NCBI GenBank assembly: GCA_903827375.1
Contig: CAIKHZ010000129.1
Span: forward strand, 1 to 52,668
Reading direction: 5' to 3'
Length of the DNA stretch: 52,668 nucleotides
Source of the DNA: Akkermansiaceae bacterium
GTDB lineage: Bacteria; Verrucomicrobiota; Verrucomicrobiia; Verrucomicrobiales; Akkermansiaceae
How positions within the stretch are numbered: position 1 is the first letter of the stretch; every line of letters begins with the position of its first letter. This document shows positions 25,499 through 33,058 of the stretch, piece by piece. The notes under the pieces were generated by a model, which was not told the origin of the DNA, did not search any database, and saw nothing but the letters and a program-made list of their open reading frames with translations. Position numbers and translations under genes: made by a program.

Positions 25499-25593
25499 TG
25501 AAGAGTGCCAGACCATTTTTCAGAATTGCAGGCCATTTCCCTGACAATTCAAAGCCGGGGTCCGGAAGTGTGATGTCAGGAAAGCTGAGCCTG

Positions 25594-26397
25594 CTAGAGC
25601 GGGGCCAGGCCGAGCATTTCTGGCAGGGCCTCGCGGGGGCGCCAAGTAAGGAGTTCGGGAGCGCCATGGGTGACCAGAACCGTGTGCTCGAAGTGGGCGG
25701 ATGGCTTGCGGTCATCGGTGATGACGGTCCAACCATCGGCCAAAATGCGAACCGTGGGCACCCCAGCGTTGATCATTGGCTCAATGGCCAATGTCATGCC
25801 GGGCAGAAGAGTGGTGGTCACGCCCGGCGGCCGGAAATTCGGGATCTGCGGCTCTTCATGCAGGCGACGGCCGACGCCGTGCCCGACAAATTCCCGCACC
25901 ACCGAGTAGCCGCGGGGCACCACATACGCCTCCACCGATCCGCACAGGTCCGCAAGCCGGGCACCGGGACGGGCGCAATCAATCGCTTGATAGAGGGATT
26001 GCTCGGTCACGGCCAGCAGATGACGGGTGGCTTGAGGGACGTCACCCACCGGTATGGTCGTGGCGTTGTCTCCGATGAAACCACTTTTGATGATGCCGAC
26101 GTCGATTTTGACGATATCGCCGGGCATGATGCGGCGCGGGCCAGCAATGCCGTGGACGACTTCCTCGTTGATGGATATACAGGTGTATCCTGGAAACCCG
26201 CGGTAGCCGAGGAAGGCGCTTTTGCAGTCATGCTGGCGCATGAGCGAAGCCGCCAACTGGTCGATCTCGGCAGTGCTACGGCCGGGTTCAACGGCCTTGG
26301 CGAGCGCCTGCAAGATGGAGGAGGCGATGGCCCCGGCGGCTCGCATGGAATCAATCTCCCTGGGGGACTTGATCGGGATGCGGACGCGACGGGACAC
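25594..26397 (-). CDS. map: Methionine aminopeptidase, type I
   Basis: 267 residues from the GTG at 26397, chosen because it puts RRVRIPIKSPREIDSMRAAG at the N-terminus as in other MetAPs and avoids overlap with secY; the frame is open to 26496. The five metal ligands and catalytic His are present: His82 (EEVVHG), Asp99 (KIDVGI), Asp110 (GDNATT), His173 (GHGVGRRLHEEP), Glu206 (AIEPM) and Glu237 (FEHTV). It removes initiator methionine from nascent proteins in the cytosol. It is the last gene of the ribosomal cluster, 38 bp after secY; adk, often found between them, is absent. Confidence 0.93.
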   Translation of the reverse strand: MSRRVRIPIKSPREIDSMRAAGAIASSILQALAKAVEPGRSTAEIDQLAASLMRQHDCKSAFLGYRGFPGYTCISINEEVVHGIAGPRRIMPGDIVKIDVGIIKSGFIGDNATTIPVGDVPQATRHLLAVTEQSLYQAIDCARPGARLADLCGSVEAYVVPRGYSVVREFVGHGVGRRLHEEPQIPNFRPPGVTTTLLPGMTLAIEPMINAGVPTVRILADGWTVITDDRKPSAHFEHTVLVTHGAPELLTWRPREALPEMLGLAPL

Positions 26398-26435
26398 CTT
26401 GCTTGCAGGAGTGATTGTCTGAAGATGAGAGGCGA

Positions 26436-27929
26436 CTAGCTCTTGTAAATGAAAGCCGTGATGCCAAACACAATGAGCACCGCGATCACCACCCATAGAT
26501 AGACCAAGGCAGTGCGCGAGGCTCCGGCACCACTTTGAGTGAGGCGGTCATAGCGGCCCTTGAGCTTGCCCTTGCGCAGGAAGCCATCGTAATGCTTCTG
26601 GAGCAAGTGAGTTTCCACCTGGCGCATGACGTCAAGGATGACGCCGACCATGATGAGCAGCGAGGTGCCACCGAAGAAGTGCAGCACCAGCGAACCGGGC
26701 GGCAGCCCAACAAGGGCTCCCACGCCCACCGGCAGGATGAAGATGACAGTTAGGAAAATGGCTCCGGCAAAGGTCAGCCGGGTCATGGTGAAATCGAGGA
26801 AATCGGCGGTGGGTTTGCCGGGTCGCACGCCGGGCACGTAGCCACCGTTGCGTTTGAGGTCTTCAGCAATTTGCGAGGGCTGGAACATCATCGCAACCCA
26901 GAAGTAGGAGAACAAGAAGATGCCAATGCCGCCAAGAATGTAGTAGTAGGTGCCGCCACCGGAAAGTTCGCCATACAACTTGGCTGACCACGCCTGATGG
27001 GGGAAAAACCAATTCAGCATCATCGGCGGCAACGATAGCACAGCGGAGGCGAAGATGATGGGCATAACCCCGGCATAGTTGACCTTGAGTGGGAGATACT
27101 GGGTCTGGCCGCCGAATTGTTTGCGACCGACGTTGCGCTTGGCATATTGCACGGCGATTCGCCGCTGCGCCTGAGTGATGGAAATGGTTGCTGCAATGAC
27201 CACCAACAACAGTGCGATCATAACGACCATCATCAACGAGTGGAACCCTTGGTTCTCACCCGTGGTGAAGTACTTCCATGCTTGGATGAGCGCGCCGGGC
27301 AGCGCTGAGATGATATTAACCGTAATGATAATCGAGATCCCGTTACCGATACCTTTGTCCGTCATCTGGTCGCCGATCCACATCAACAACACCGTACCAG
27401 CCACAATCGTTAGAACGGTGATCGCCATCCATGTGTAGGACGGGTCCGGCACCAAGATGCCAAATTTCTCCACCCCAGCCATATAAGGAATGCTGCCGGG
27501 ACTCATCAGACTGCGGGTGACGAAAAACCCTTGGACAAAAGCGATGCCGATCGTGATGTACCGTGTGTACTGGGTGATCTTCTGGCGACCTCCATCCTCC
27601 CGGGCAAGCCGCGAGAGCTTGGGAACAATGGCTGTCATGAGTTGCACCACAATGGATGCGGAAATATAAGGCATAATGCCCAAGGCAAAAATGCCAGCCT
27701 GTTGGAGGCCGCCGCCTGAAAACACAGTCAACAGAGCGGTGATACCACCACTGGGACTGGCCGGATCACGCTTTTGAAGACTATCCAGCCACGCCTTGAT
27801 GACCGTGGCATCGACGCCGGGAATGGTCACATGCGTGCCGAGGCGCACAATGACGATGAGGGCGAGGGTAAACAGGATGCGGTCCCGGAGTTCGGGGATT
27901 TTCCAAGTATTGGCGAAGGCGGAAATCAT
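26436..27929 (-). CDS. secY: Preprotein translocase subunit SecY
   Basis: 497 residues with ten predicted membrane helices. Family signatures include IPELRDRILFTLALIVIVRLGTHVTIPGVD at the start, GIMPYISASIVVQLM (second helix region), GNGISIIITVNIISALP and the cytosolic loop GGYVPGVRPGKPTADFLD. SecY forms the channel of the Sec translocon in the inner membrane with SecE and SecG. It lies between rplO and map in the spc part of the cluster. A 10-bp hairpin occupies the 98-bp gap upstream. No Shine-Dalgarno precedes the ATG. Confidence 0.97.
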   Translation of the reverse strand: MISAFANTWKIPELRDRILFTLALIVIVRLGTHVTIPGVDATVIKAWLDSLQKRDPASPSGGITALLTVFSGGGLQQAGIFALGIMPYISASIVVQLMTAIVPKLSRLAREDGGRQKITQYTRYITIGIAFVQGFFVTRSLMSPGSIPYMAGVEKFGILVPDPSYTWMAITVLTIVAGTVLLMWIGDQMTDKGIGNGISIIITVNIISALPGALIQAWKYFTTGENQGFHSLMMVVMIALLLVVIAATISITQAQRRIAVQYAKRNVGRKQFGGQTQYLPLKVNYAGVMPIIFASAVLSLPPMMLNWFFPHQAWSAKLYGELSGGGTYYYILGGIGIFLFSYFWVAMMFQPSQIAEDLKRNGGYVPGVRPGKPTADFLDFTMTRLTFAGAIFLTVIFILPVGVGALVGLPPGSLVLHFFGGTSLLIMVGVILDVMRQVETHLLQKHYDGFLRKGKLKGRYDRLTQSGAGASRTALVYLWVVIAVLIVFGITAFIYKS

Positions 27930-27972
27930 GACTGAGTGGGGACGGAACTAAGGATGGTGTTAGATGCACGAC

Positions 27973-27996
27973 GAGGAAGTGCGCTGGCACTTCCTC
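27973..27996 (-). promoter_or_regulatory. Perfect hairpin between rplO and secY
   Basis: GAGGAAGTGC, loop GCTG (plus strand), GCACTTCCTC: a perfect 10-bp stem in the 98-bp gap between the rplO stop and secY start. No T-run follows on the minus strand, so it is not a standard terminator. It could be an RNA-processing or translation-control element; function is inference. Confidence 0.6.
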
Positions 27997-28027
27997 ACCG
28001 GAGATCAATGAATGGCGGCCAGCGGTG

Positions 28028-28477
28028 TCAAGCGAGTACCTGAACCGTGCCACCGGCTTTTTCGATTTTCTCACGAGCGGAAGCACTGGCGGTTTTGACC
28101 ACCAAGGTAAACGCCTTGGTGACCTCACCGGTGCCAAGAACCTTGACGTAATCGCAACGACCATTGAGCAATCCCATCTGACGAAGCGCGGCTTCATCAA
28201 CAATGGCACCCGCTTCAAACGCGTCGTCGAGATCTCCAACGTTGATTACGCCGGGAACATCGCGGAAGTCATAGTTGTTAAAACCACGCTTGGGCAAACG
28301 TCGGTGCAGGGGCATCTGCCCGCCTTCGAAACCGACACGGGTACCGCTGCCGGAGCGTGCCTTCTGGCCCTTATTGCCTTTGCACGAGGTTTTGCCGTGG
28401 CCGGAGCTTTCGCCACAGCCAAGGCGTTTGACGCGATGCTTGGCGCCGGGATTTGGGCTGAGTGTTTGTAAGTTCAT
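28028..28477 (-). CDS. rplO: 50S ribosomal protein L15
   Basis: 149 residues starting MNLQTLSPNPGAKHRVKRLG, with the Gly-rich KTSCKGNKGQKARSG extension that reaches into the 23S rRNA and the FEGGQMPLHRRLPKRGF signature. L15 is a late-assembly 50S protein. It follows rpsE by 90 bp; rpmD (L30), usually between the two, is missing. No Shine-Dalgarno is seen before the ATG. Confidence 0.97.
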   Translation of the reverse strand: MNLQTLSPNPGAKHRVKRLGCGESSGHGKTSCKGNKGQKARSGSGTRVGFEGGQMPLHRRLPKRGFNNYDFRDVPGVINVGDLDDAFEAGAIVDEAALRQMGLLNGRCDYVKVLGTGEVTKAFTLVVKTASASAREKIEKAGGTVQVLA

Positions 28478-28567
28478 GAAAGAGAGTTATCGGGTAGAAG
28501 TTAGCAGGATAAGAGGATCGGCCGGATCTATCTGATTGGACGGATCGGGCCGATCACGAAGCTTGCC

Positions 28568-29263
28568 TCAGATCGCCTTTTCGCGCTTTTTCTTGCCGCG
28601 GGCGGAAAGGACTTGGTCACGGGTACGCAGTTGCGACAGGGCCTTGAGAGTGGCCTTGACGACGTTGGCATGATTGGACGAACCCATCGATTTGGCAAGG
28701 ACGTCGCGGATGCCGACGGCTTCGCAGACAGCACGCACACCACCACCGGCGATGATGCCAGTACCGGGTGATGCTGGCTTGAGGAGCACCTTGCCACCGC
28801 CAAATTCGGCGTAGATTTCATGGGGGATGGTACCATCGACAATGCACATGGGCTTAAGCACCTTTTTGGCGCCCTCGCTGGCTTTCTTGATGGCATCAGC
28901 CACTTCGTTGGCCTTGCCGAAGCCCAGGCCGACCTTGCCGAACTTGTTGCCAGAGACAACGAGGGCGGAGAAGCTGAAGCGCCGACCGCCCTTGACAACC
29001 TTGGCGCAGCGGTTGATGAAGACAACCTTTTCGGAAATCTCGTTGCCATCCGCATCGGTTGGAGTGGCACGTTCTTCGCGCCGTGGACCACGGCCACGGC
29101 CGCCTTGGCCGCCACCTTGGCCGCCACCGCCGCCTTGGCCGCCGCCGCCTTGGCCGCCACGTCCGCCGCCACGATAATCGCGTTGGGGTGGTGCTGCGGG
29201 AGTCGCCGCCACCGGGGCAATCGGAGCAGTGGGTTCGTTACTTGGTTCAGGATGAGTTACCAT
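28568..29263 (-). CDS. rpsE: 30S ribosomal protein S5 with Gly-rich N-terminal extension
   Basis: 231 residues from the ATG at 29263 ([18 protein letters not shown]); the open frame to 29308 overlaps rplR and is not used. The S5 core starts near [21 protein letters not shown] and includes [19 protein letters not shown] and [16 protein letters not shown]. Before the core is an unusual extension of about 70 residues: a Pro/Ala stretch, then Gly/Gln/Arg-rich repeats of GGQGG type, then [10 protein letters not shown]5 forms part of the mRNA entry tunnel and affects decoding accuracy. It lies between rplR and rplO; the rplR gap is 13 bp. Confidence 0.96.
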   Translation of the reverse strand: MVTHPEPSNEPTAPIAPVAATPAAPPQRDYRGGGRGGQGGGGQGGGGGQGGGQGGRGRGPRREERATPTDADGNEISEKVVFINRCAKVVKGGRRFSFSALVVSGNKFGKVGLGFGKANEVADAIKKASEGAKKVLKPMCIVDGTIPHEIYAEFGGGKVLLKPASPGTGIIAGGGVRAVCEAVGIRDVLAKSMGSSNHANVVKATLKALSQLRTRDQVLSARGKKKREKAI

Positions 29264-29276
29264 GATGGGATGGGCG

Positions 29277-29633
29277 TTAGAATTGAAGTCCGCCGGCGCG
29301 TGCGGCATCAGCTAGGGCTTTGACCTTGCCGTGATAGAGGTGGCCGCCGCGGTCGAAGACCACTGCGCTGATGCTTGAGGCGAGGGCGCGCTCAGCGAGA
29401 AGCGTGCCGACTTGCTGGGCGCTGACGACGTTGGACGAGGCCTTTTCGAAGGACTTGTCCAAGGTGGAGGCCGAACACAAGGTGCGGCCGTGGGCGTCGT
29501 CGATAACCTGCGCGTAGATGTGCTGGTTGGAATAGTGGACGGCGAGGCGCGGCCGCTCTGCCGTACCGACGACTTTGCGGCGGATGCGGTTGTGAATGCG
29601 GCGACGGATGTCCTTGCGATTGATAGTGCTCAT
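29277..29633 (-). CDS. rplR: 50S ribosomal protein L18
   Basis: 118 residues starting [21 protein letters not shown], with the conserved [20 protein letters not shown] and C-terminal [23 protein letters not shown]18 binds 5S rRNA with L5 and helps place it in the central protuberance. It is between rplF and rpsE as in other spc operons. The start CACGGCATT-ATG has no Shine-Dalgarno. Confidence 0.97.
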   Translation of the reverse strand: MSTINRKDIRRRIHNRIRRKVVGTAERPRLAVHYSNQHIYAQVIDDAHGRTLCSASTLDKSFEKASSNVVSAQQVGTLLAERALASSISAVVFDRGGHLYHGKVKALADAARAGGLQF

Positions 29634-29674
29634 AATGCCGTGATGGGAATGGGGGTGATTGCGGCGCAGGTGGC

Positions 29675-30214
29675 TTATTTGCCGACGCTTTTGCCTTCCT
29701 TGCGGCGGACGTGTTCACCGACGTAGCGGACGCCTTTGCCCTTGTAGGGTTCTGGCGGATAGAAGGCGCGCACTTCGGCGGCGAACTGGCCGACGAGTTG
29801 TTTGTCGATGCCTTCCACCTTGATTTTGGTATTGTCGGCGACGGTGACGGTGAGGCCGGCAGGGATGGGGTGGAGCAGCGGATGGGACCGGCCGAGCGAC
29901 AGGTCCAAATCCGAGCCTTTGACAGCGGCGCGCAGGCCGACGCCCTGGATTTCGAGGTTCTTCACAAATCCTTGGGTGACCCCGAGAATCATGTTTTGAA
30001 CCAGCGAGCGAGCGGTGCCGTGTAGGGCACGGTGTTGGCGCAATTCACTGGCGCGTGAGACAACGACGGTGGTGCCTTCGCTGCTGAGGGAGATGCCGTC
30101 CGGGAGATGGAAGTCAAGCTGGCCTTTAGGGCCTTCGACGACGACCGTGCGCCCATCTAGTTTGACGGCGACTTTTTCCGGGAGGGAGATTGGTTTAAGA
30201 CCGACTCGAGACAT
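29675..30214 (-). CDS. rplF: 50S ribosomal protein L6
   Basis: 179 residues starting [20 protein letters not shown], with both L6 repeats and the C-terminal signature [25 protein letters not shown]6 sits near the factor-binding site and contacts 23S rRNA helix 97. It is one of the few genes in the cluster with a Shine-Dalgarno-like AAAGGAAAC upstream of the ATG. It lies between rpsH and rplR. Confidence 0.97.
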   Translation of the reverse strand: MSRVGLKPISLPEKVAVKLDGRTVVVEGPKGQLDFHLPDGISLSSEGTTVVVSRASELRQHRALHGTARSLVQNMILGVTQGFVKNLEIQGVGLRAAVKGSDLDLSLGRSHPLLHPIPAGLTVTVADNTKIKVEGIDKQLVGQFAAEVRAFYPPEPYKGKGVRYVGEHVRRKEGKSVGK

Positions 30215-30243
30215 GGTATAAGTTTCCTTTGGCGAGTTGGGGG

Positions 30244-30639
30244 TTACCAGATCGAGGCGAGGAGTTCGCCGCCGAGCTTCTGACGTTTGGCGGAGCCGCC
30301 GGACATCACGCCTTTCGAGGTGGAAAGGATCGAGATGCCGAGGCCGGACATGACGGAGGGGATTTTATCGAAGCCGACGTACTTGCGGCGACCCGGTTTG
30401 GAGACGCGCTTGAGGTCGGTAAGCACTGCGCGGCCCTCGAGAAATTTCGGTTTGAGCTTGAGCATGGTGCGGGTGCCGGTGACGACCTCGTAATTCCAGA
30501 GGTAGCCTTCCTCCTGGAGGATGCGGGCGATGTCGGCCTTGATCTTGGAGTAGGGGGCGGTGAATTCCTCGTTACCCGCGTTACAAGCATTCTTGAAACG
30601 GGTGAAGAAGTCGGCGATTGGATCTGTTAGAACTGCCAT
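30244..30639 (-). CDS. rpsH: 30S ribosomal protein S8
   Basis: 131 residues starting MAVLTDPIADFFTRFKNACN, with GISILSTSKGVMSGGSAKRQKLGGELLASIW at the end, the standard S8 signature. S8 binds central-domain 16S rRNA and in E. coli represses the spc operon by binding mRNA near the rplE start. A Shine-Dalgarno-like ACAGGAAT precedes the ATG. It directly follows rplE (33-bp gap); rpsN, normally between them, is missing. Confidence 0.97.
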   Translation of the reverse strand: MAVLTDPIADFFTRFKNACNAGNEEFTAPYSKIKADIARILQEEGYLWNYEVVTGTRTMLKLKPKFLEGRAVLTDLKRVSKPGRRKYVGFDKIPSVMSGLGISILSTSKGVMSGGSAKRQKLGGELLASIW

Positions 30640-30672
30640 GGTGGGGATTCCTGTGTGGGTGGGTCCGGTGGG

Positions 30673-31278
30673 TTAGAGGGCGGCAGCGGCTGCGGCAGCG
30701 GCGGCCTCGGCCTCCACTTCGGTGGCCTTTTTCATATCGCGGAACGGCATACCGAGTTCGGCAAGAAGTTCGCGGCCGGGAGCATCGGTAGCGGCGGAAG
30801 TGACAAAGATGAGGTCAAAGCCGATATGGCGTTTGATTTGATCGATCTCGATTTCCGGGAAGATCGCCTGGTCCTGGATACCGCAAGCGTAGTTGCCGCG
30901 GCCATCAAAAGACTTGGAGGAGATTCCACGGAAGTCGCGGATGTTAGGGGCGGTGATGTGGATGAAGCGGTGCATGAACTCCCACATGCGGGCACCACGC
31001 AGGGTGACGCGGGCACCAAGCGGCTCACCCTCGCGCAGTTTGAAGTTAGCCACGGCCTTTTTGGAAAAAGTGATCGACGGGCGCTGGCCGGTGATCTTGG
31101 TGATTTCGTTGGCAGCGTCATCGACAGCGAGTTTGCGGTCGGGGGACTTGCCCATGCACGAGGTGACGACGATTTTCTCGAGGCGTGGCACCTGATGGAT
31201 ATTGGTATAACCGAACTTTTTCTTGAGGTTCGGGACGACCTTGTCTTGGTAGTGTTGGAGTAGGGGTGGGATGGTCAT
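30673..31278 (-). CDS. rplE: 50S ribosomal protein L5 with Ala-rich C-terminal tail
   Basis: 201 residues. The core contains LEKIVVTSCMGKSP, GQRPSITFSKKAVANFKLREG and FHITAPNIRDFRG-type L5 motifs (here FIHITAPNIRDFRGISS). After the normal end near MPFRDM there is a tail of about 20 residues, TEVEAEAAAAAAAAAL. L5 binds 5S rRNA and the P-site tRNA elbow region. It follows rplX after a 60-bp gap carrying hairpins that may be a control site. Confidence 0.96.
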   Translation of the reverse strand: MTIPPLLQHYQDKVVPNLKKKFGYTNIHQVPRLEKIVVTSCMGKSPDRKLAVDDAANEITKITGQRPSITFSKKAVANFKLREGEPLGARVTLRGARMWEFMHRFIHITAPNIRDFRGISSKSFDGRGNYACGIQDQAIFPEIEIDQIKRHIGFDLIFVTSAATDAPGRELLAELGMPFRDMKKATEVEAEAAAAAAAAAL

Positions 31279-31321
31279 GGCAGTAGCGGGTCAGCGCGGG
31301 GTTGGATTGGCGCTTAAGCGC

Positions 31322-31345
31322 GGCCTGAAGTGTTAGCTTCAGGCC
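31322..31345 (-). promoter_or_regulatory. Hairpin overlapping the rplX stop, upstream of rplE
   Basis: GGCCTGAAG and CTTCAGGCC (31322-31330 and 31337-31345) form a perfect 9-bp stem around TGTTAG. The rplX stop codon (31339-31341) lies inside it. Immediately next to it, GCGCTTAAGCGC (about 31310-31321) is a perfect 12-bp palindrome. In E. coli the S8 feedback site lies at the rplE start, so an equivalent control role is possible but unproven; there is no T-run. Confidence 0.5.
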
Positions 31346-31572
31346 AGTTTCTTTACATTGGAGATATGGATGGGGCCGTCGATGGTTTTGATACCGCCAT
31401 CGGGCTCTTTTTCTGAACGTTTGACGGCTTTTTTGATAGGGCGACCGCCTTCGACGACGACTTTGCCTTTAGCGGCATCGACGCTGAGGACGAGGCCGCT
31501 TTTGCCTTTATGGTTACCGGCGATAATTTGGACTTGGTCGCCTTTTTTGACGTGAGTCTTAATTTTGCTCAT
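31339..31572 (-). CDS. rplX: 50S ribosomal protein L24
   Basis: 77 residues, at the short end for L24. The KOW motif is present as [24 protein letters not shown], followed by [14 protein letters not shown] and a C-terminus [14 protein letters not shown]24 starts 50S assembly by binding the 5' part of 23S rRNA. It lies between rplN and rplE; no Shine-Dalgarno is visible. Confidence 0.96.
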   Translation of the reverse strand: MSKIKTHVKKGDQVQIIAGNHKGKSGLVLSVDAAKGKVVVEGGRPIKKAVKRSEKEPDGGIKTIDGPIHISNVKKLA

Positions 31573-31612
31573 CAGATATGGAGAGGTGGAGAGTTGGGAC
31601 AGGAGGGGGGCA

Positions 31613-31978
31613 TCAGAGCACTTCCGGGGCGAGGGAGACGATTTTCATAAATCCCTTCTCACGGAGTTCACGGGCGACGGGCCCAAAGATGCGGGTGCCG
31701 CGCGGGTTGTTATCCTTGTCAATGAGCACCACCGCATTGGTATCGAAGCGCAGCACCGAGCCGTCGGGACGGCGAATCGGATAGGCAGTGCGCACGATCA
31801 CAGCCTTGACCACGCTGCCCTTCTTGACTGCGGCGGTGGGGGTGGAATCACGGATGTGGCAAGTGATGACGTCGCCGATGCGGGCCGAGCGGGTGCGCTT
31901 GCCGAGTACGCCGATCATTTTTGCGGAGCGCGCGCCGGTGTTATCGGCGACGGCTATCATGCTTTCCATTTGGATCAT
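31613..31978 (-). CDS. rplN: 50S ribosomal protein L14
   Basis: 121 residues, standard length, starting [21 protein letters not shown] with RAYPI-type core ([18 protein letters not shown]) and C-terminus [29 protein letters not shown]14 forms part of the intersubunit surface and contacts 16S rRNA. It lies between rpsQ and rplX. The upstream CACACTGCC carries no Shine-Dalgarno. Confidence 0.97.
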   Translation of the reverse strand: MIQMESMIAVADNTGARSAKMIGVLGKRTRSARIGDVITCHIRDSTPTAAVKKGSVVKAVIVRTAYPIRRPDGSVLRFDTNAVVLIDKDNNPRGTRIFGPVARELREKGFMKIVSLAPEVL

Positions 31979-32036
31979 GGCAGTGTGGGGGAGATTGAGA
32001 TTTGAGAGTTGGGAGTTGAGACGCGGCGAAGCCGGC

Positions 32037-32306
32037 TCAGTGGGTGATGATCTCCTGCAGAGTCCAACATTTCAGTTTGGACAGAGGACGGGTCTCGACG
32101 ATGCGCACTCGGTCGCCGATTTGGGCCTGACGGTCCTCATCGTGGACGTAGTACTTTTTCGAGCGCTTGACGATTTTATTAAACTTGGGATGGGGAACAC
32201 GTGCGATGTGTTCGACGACGATGGTTTTTTCCATCTTATTGGAGATGACGAGACCGACGCGGGTTTTGCGAAGGTGTAGCCGGGTTTCCTGGGGCGAGTC
32301 GCTCAT
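32037..32306 (-). CDS. rpsQ: 30S ribosomal protein S17
   Basis: 89 residues with the S17 core [27 protein letters not shown] and [19 protein letters not shown]17 is a primary 16S rRNA binder. It follows rpmC with a 34-bp gap and precedes rplN, the usual order. No Shine-Dalgarno is seen (CCATCCCCCTC before the ATG). Confidence 0.97.
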   Translation of the reverse strand: MSDSPQETRLHLRKTRVGLVISNKMEKTIVVEHIARVPHPKFNKIVKRSKKYYVHDEDRQAQIGDRVRIVETRPLSKLKCWTLQEIITH

Positions 32307-32340
32307 GAGGGGGATGGTTGGGCGTTAGGTGGGCGGCGGG

Positions 32341-32541
32341 TCAGGCGGATTTGCGACCCGAGACGATGGTTAGGATGCGAGCGATTTCGCGGCGGACGAT
32401 ACGGATTCGAGCGGAATTCTCGAGTTGGCCGGTGGCCTGCTGGAGGCGGAGGTGGAGGGCTTCCTGTTTGAGGTCGCGGAGCCGGAGGGCAAGCTCGTCA
32501 GCGGAGCATTCGCGGATGTCTTTAACTTTGGTTCTGGCCAT
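32341..32541 (-). CDS. rpmC: 50S ribosomal protein L29
   Basis: 66 residues, two-helix L29 with VKDIRECSADELALRLRDLKQEALHLRLQQATGQLENSARIRIVRREIARI. L29 lies at the peptide exit tunnel rim near L23. It follows rplP by 38 bp. No Shine-Dalgarno precedes the ATG. Confidence 0.97.
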   Translation of the reverse strand: MARTKVKDIRECSADELALRLRDLKQEALHLRLQQATGQLENSARIRIVRREIARILTIVSGRKSA

Positions 32542-32579
32542 GGTGGAGACGGATAAGGGCTGTAGCGGCGGGGCGGGAC

Positions 32580-32999
32580 TCAGAGGTGAGGATTGCGAAC
32601 GATGAGGCGGGTGCGGATACCCAGCTTGTAGGAGGCCAAGCGCATAGCTTCGCGGGCTTGGCTTTCAGGGATGCCACCGATTTCGAAGAGGACATTGCCG
32701 GGGCGGACCACGGCGACCCAACCTTCGACAGCGCCTTTGCCCTTGCCCATTCGGGTTTCCGGGGGGCGTGATGTGATGGGTTTGTGAGGGAAGATGCGGA
32801 TCCACACCTTGCCTTTGCGCTTGAGGGAGCGGTTGATGGCGATACGGCAGGCTTCGATTTGACGGTTGGTCATCCAGCCGCGATCTAGCGTTTGGAGGCC
32901 AAAGTCACCGAAGGCGACGGTGGTACCGGTCTGGGCATTACCAGAGCGGCTTCCGCGGTGGCTCTTGCGGAACTTGGTTCGTTTGGGCATTAAGGCCAT
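32580..32999 (-). CDS. rplP: 50S ribosomal protein L16
   Basis: 139 residues. The ATG at 32999 ([16 protein letters not shown]) is preceded at 7 nt by AAGAAGGA, a good Shine-Dalgarno that supports this start over the ATG three codons later. Signatures include [23 protein letters not shown] and [20 protein letters not shown]16 organises the A-site region of 23S rRNA. It lies between rpsC and rpmC. Confidence 0.97.
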   Translation of the reverse strand: MALMPKRTKFRKSHRGSRSGNAQTGTTVAFGDFGLQTLDRGWMTNRQIEACRIAINRSLKRKGKVWIRIFPHKPITSRPPETRMGKGKGAVEGWVAVVRPGNVLFEIGGIPESQAREAMRLASYKLGIRTRLIVRNPHL

Positions 33000-33058
33000 G
33001 GCTCAGTCCTTCTTGGGTAAAATGTTCGGTTGAAAAGGGGTGAATCGGTCGGAAAAAC

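Noticed and set aside
25267-26439. 390-codon open frame on the plus strand
   Set aside because: It runs antisense through map and the hairpin array; the translation is low-complexity and lacks any family motif, while the opposite strand encodes an intact MetAP.
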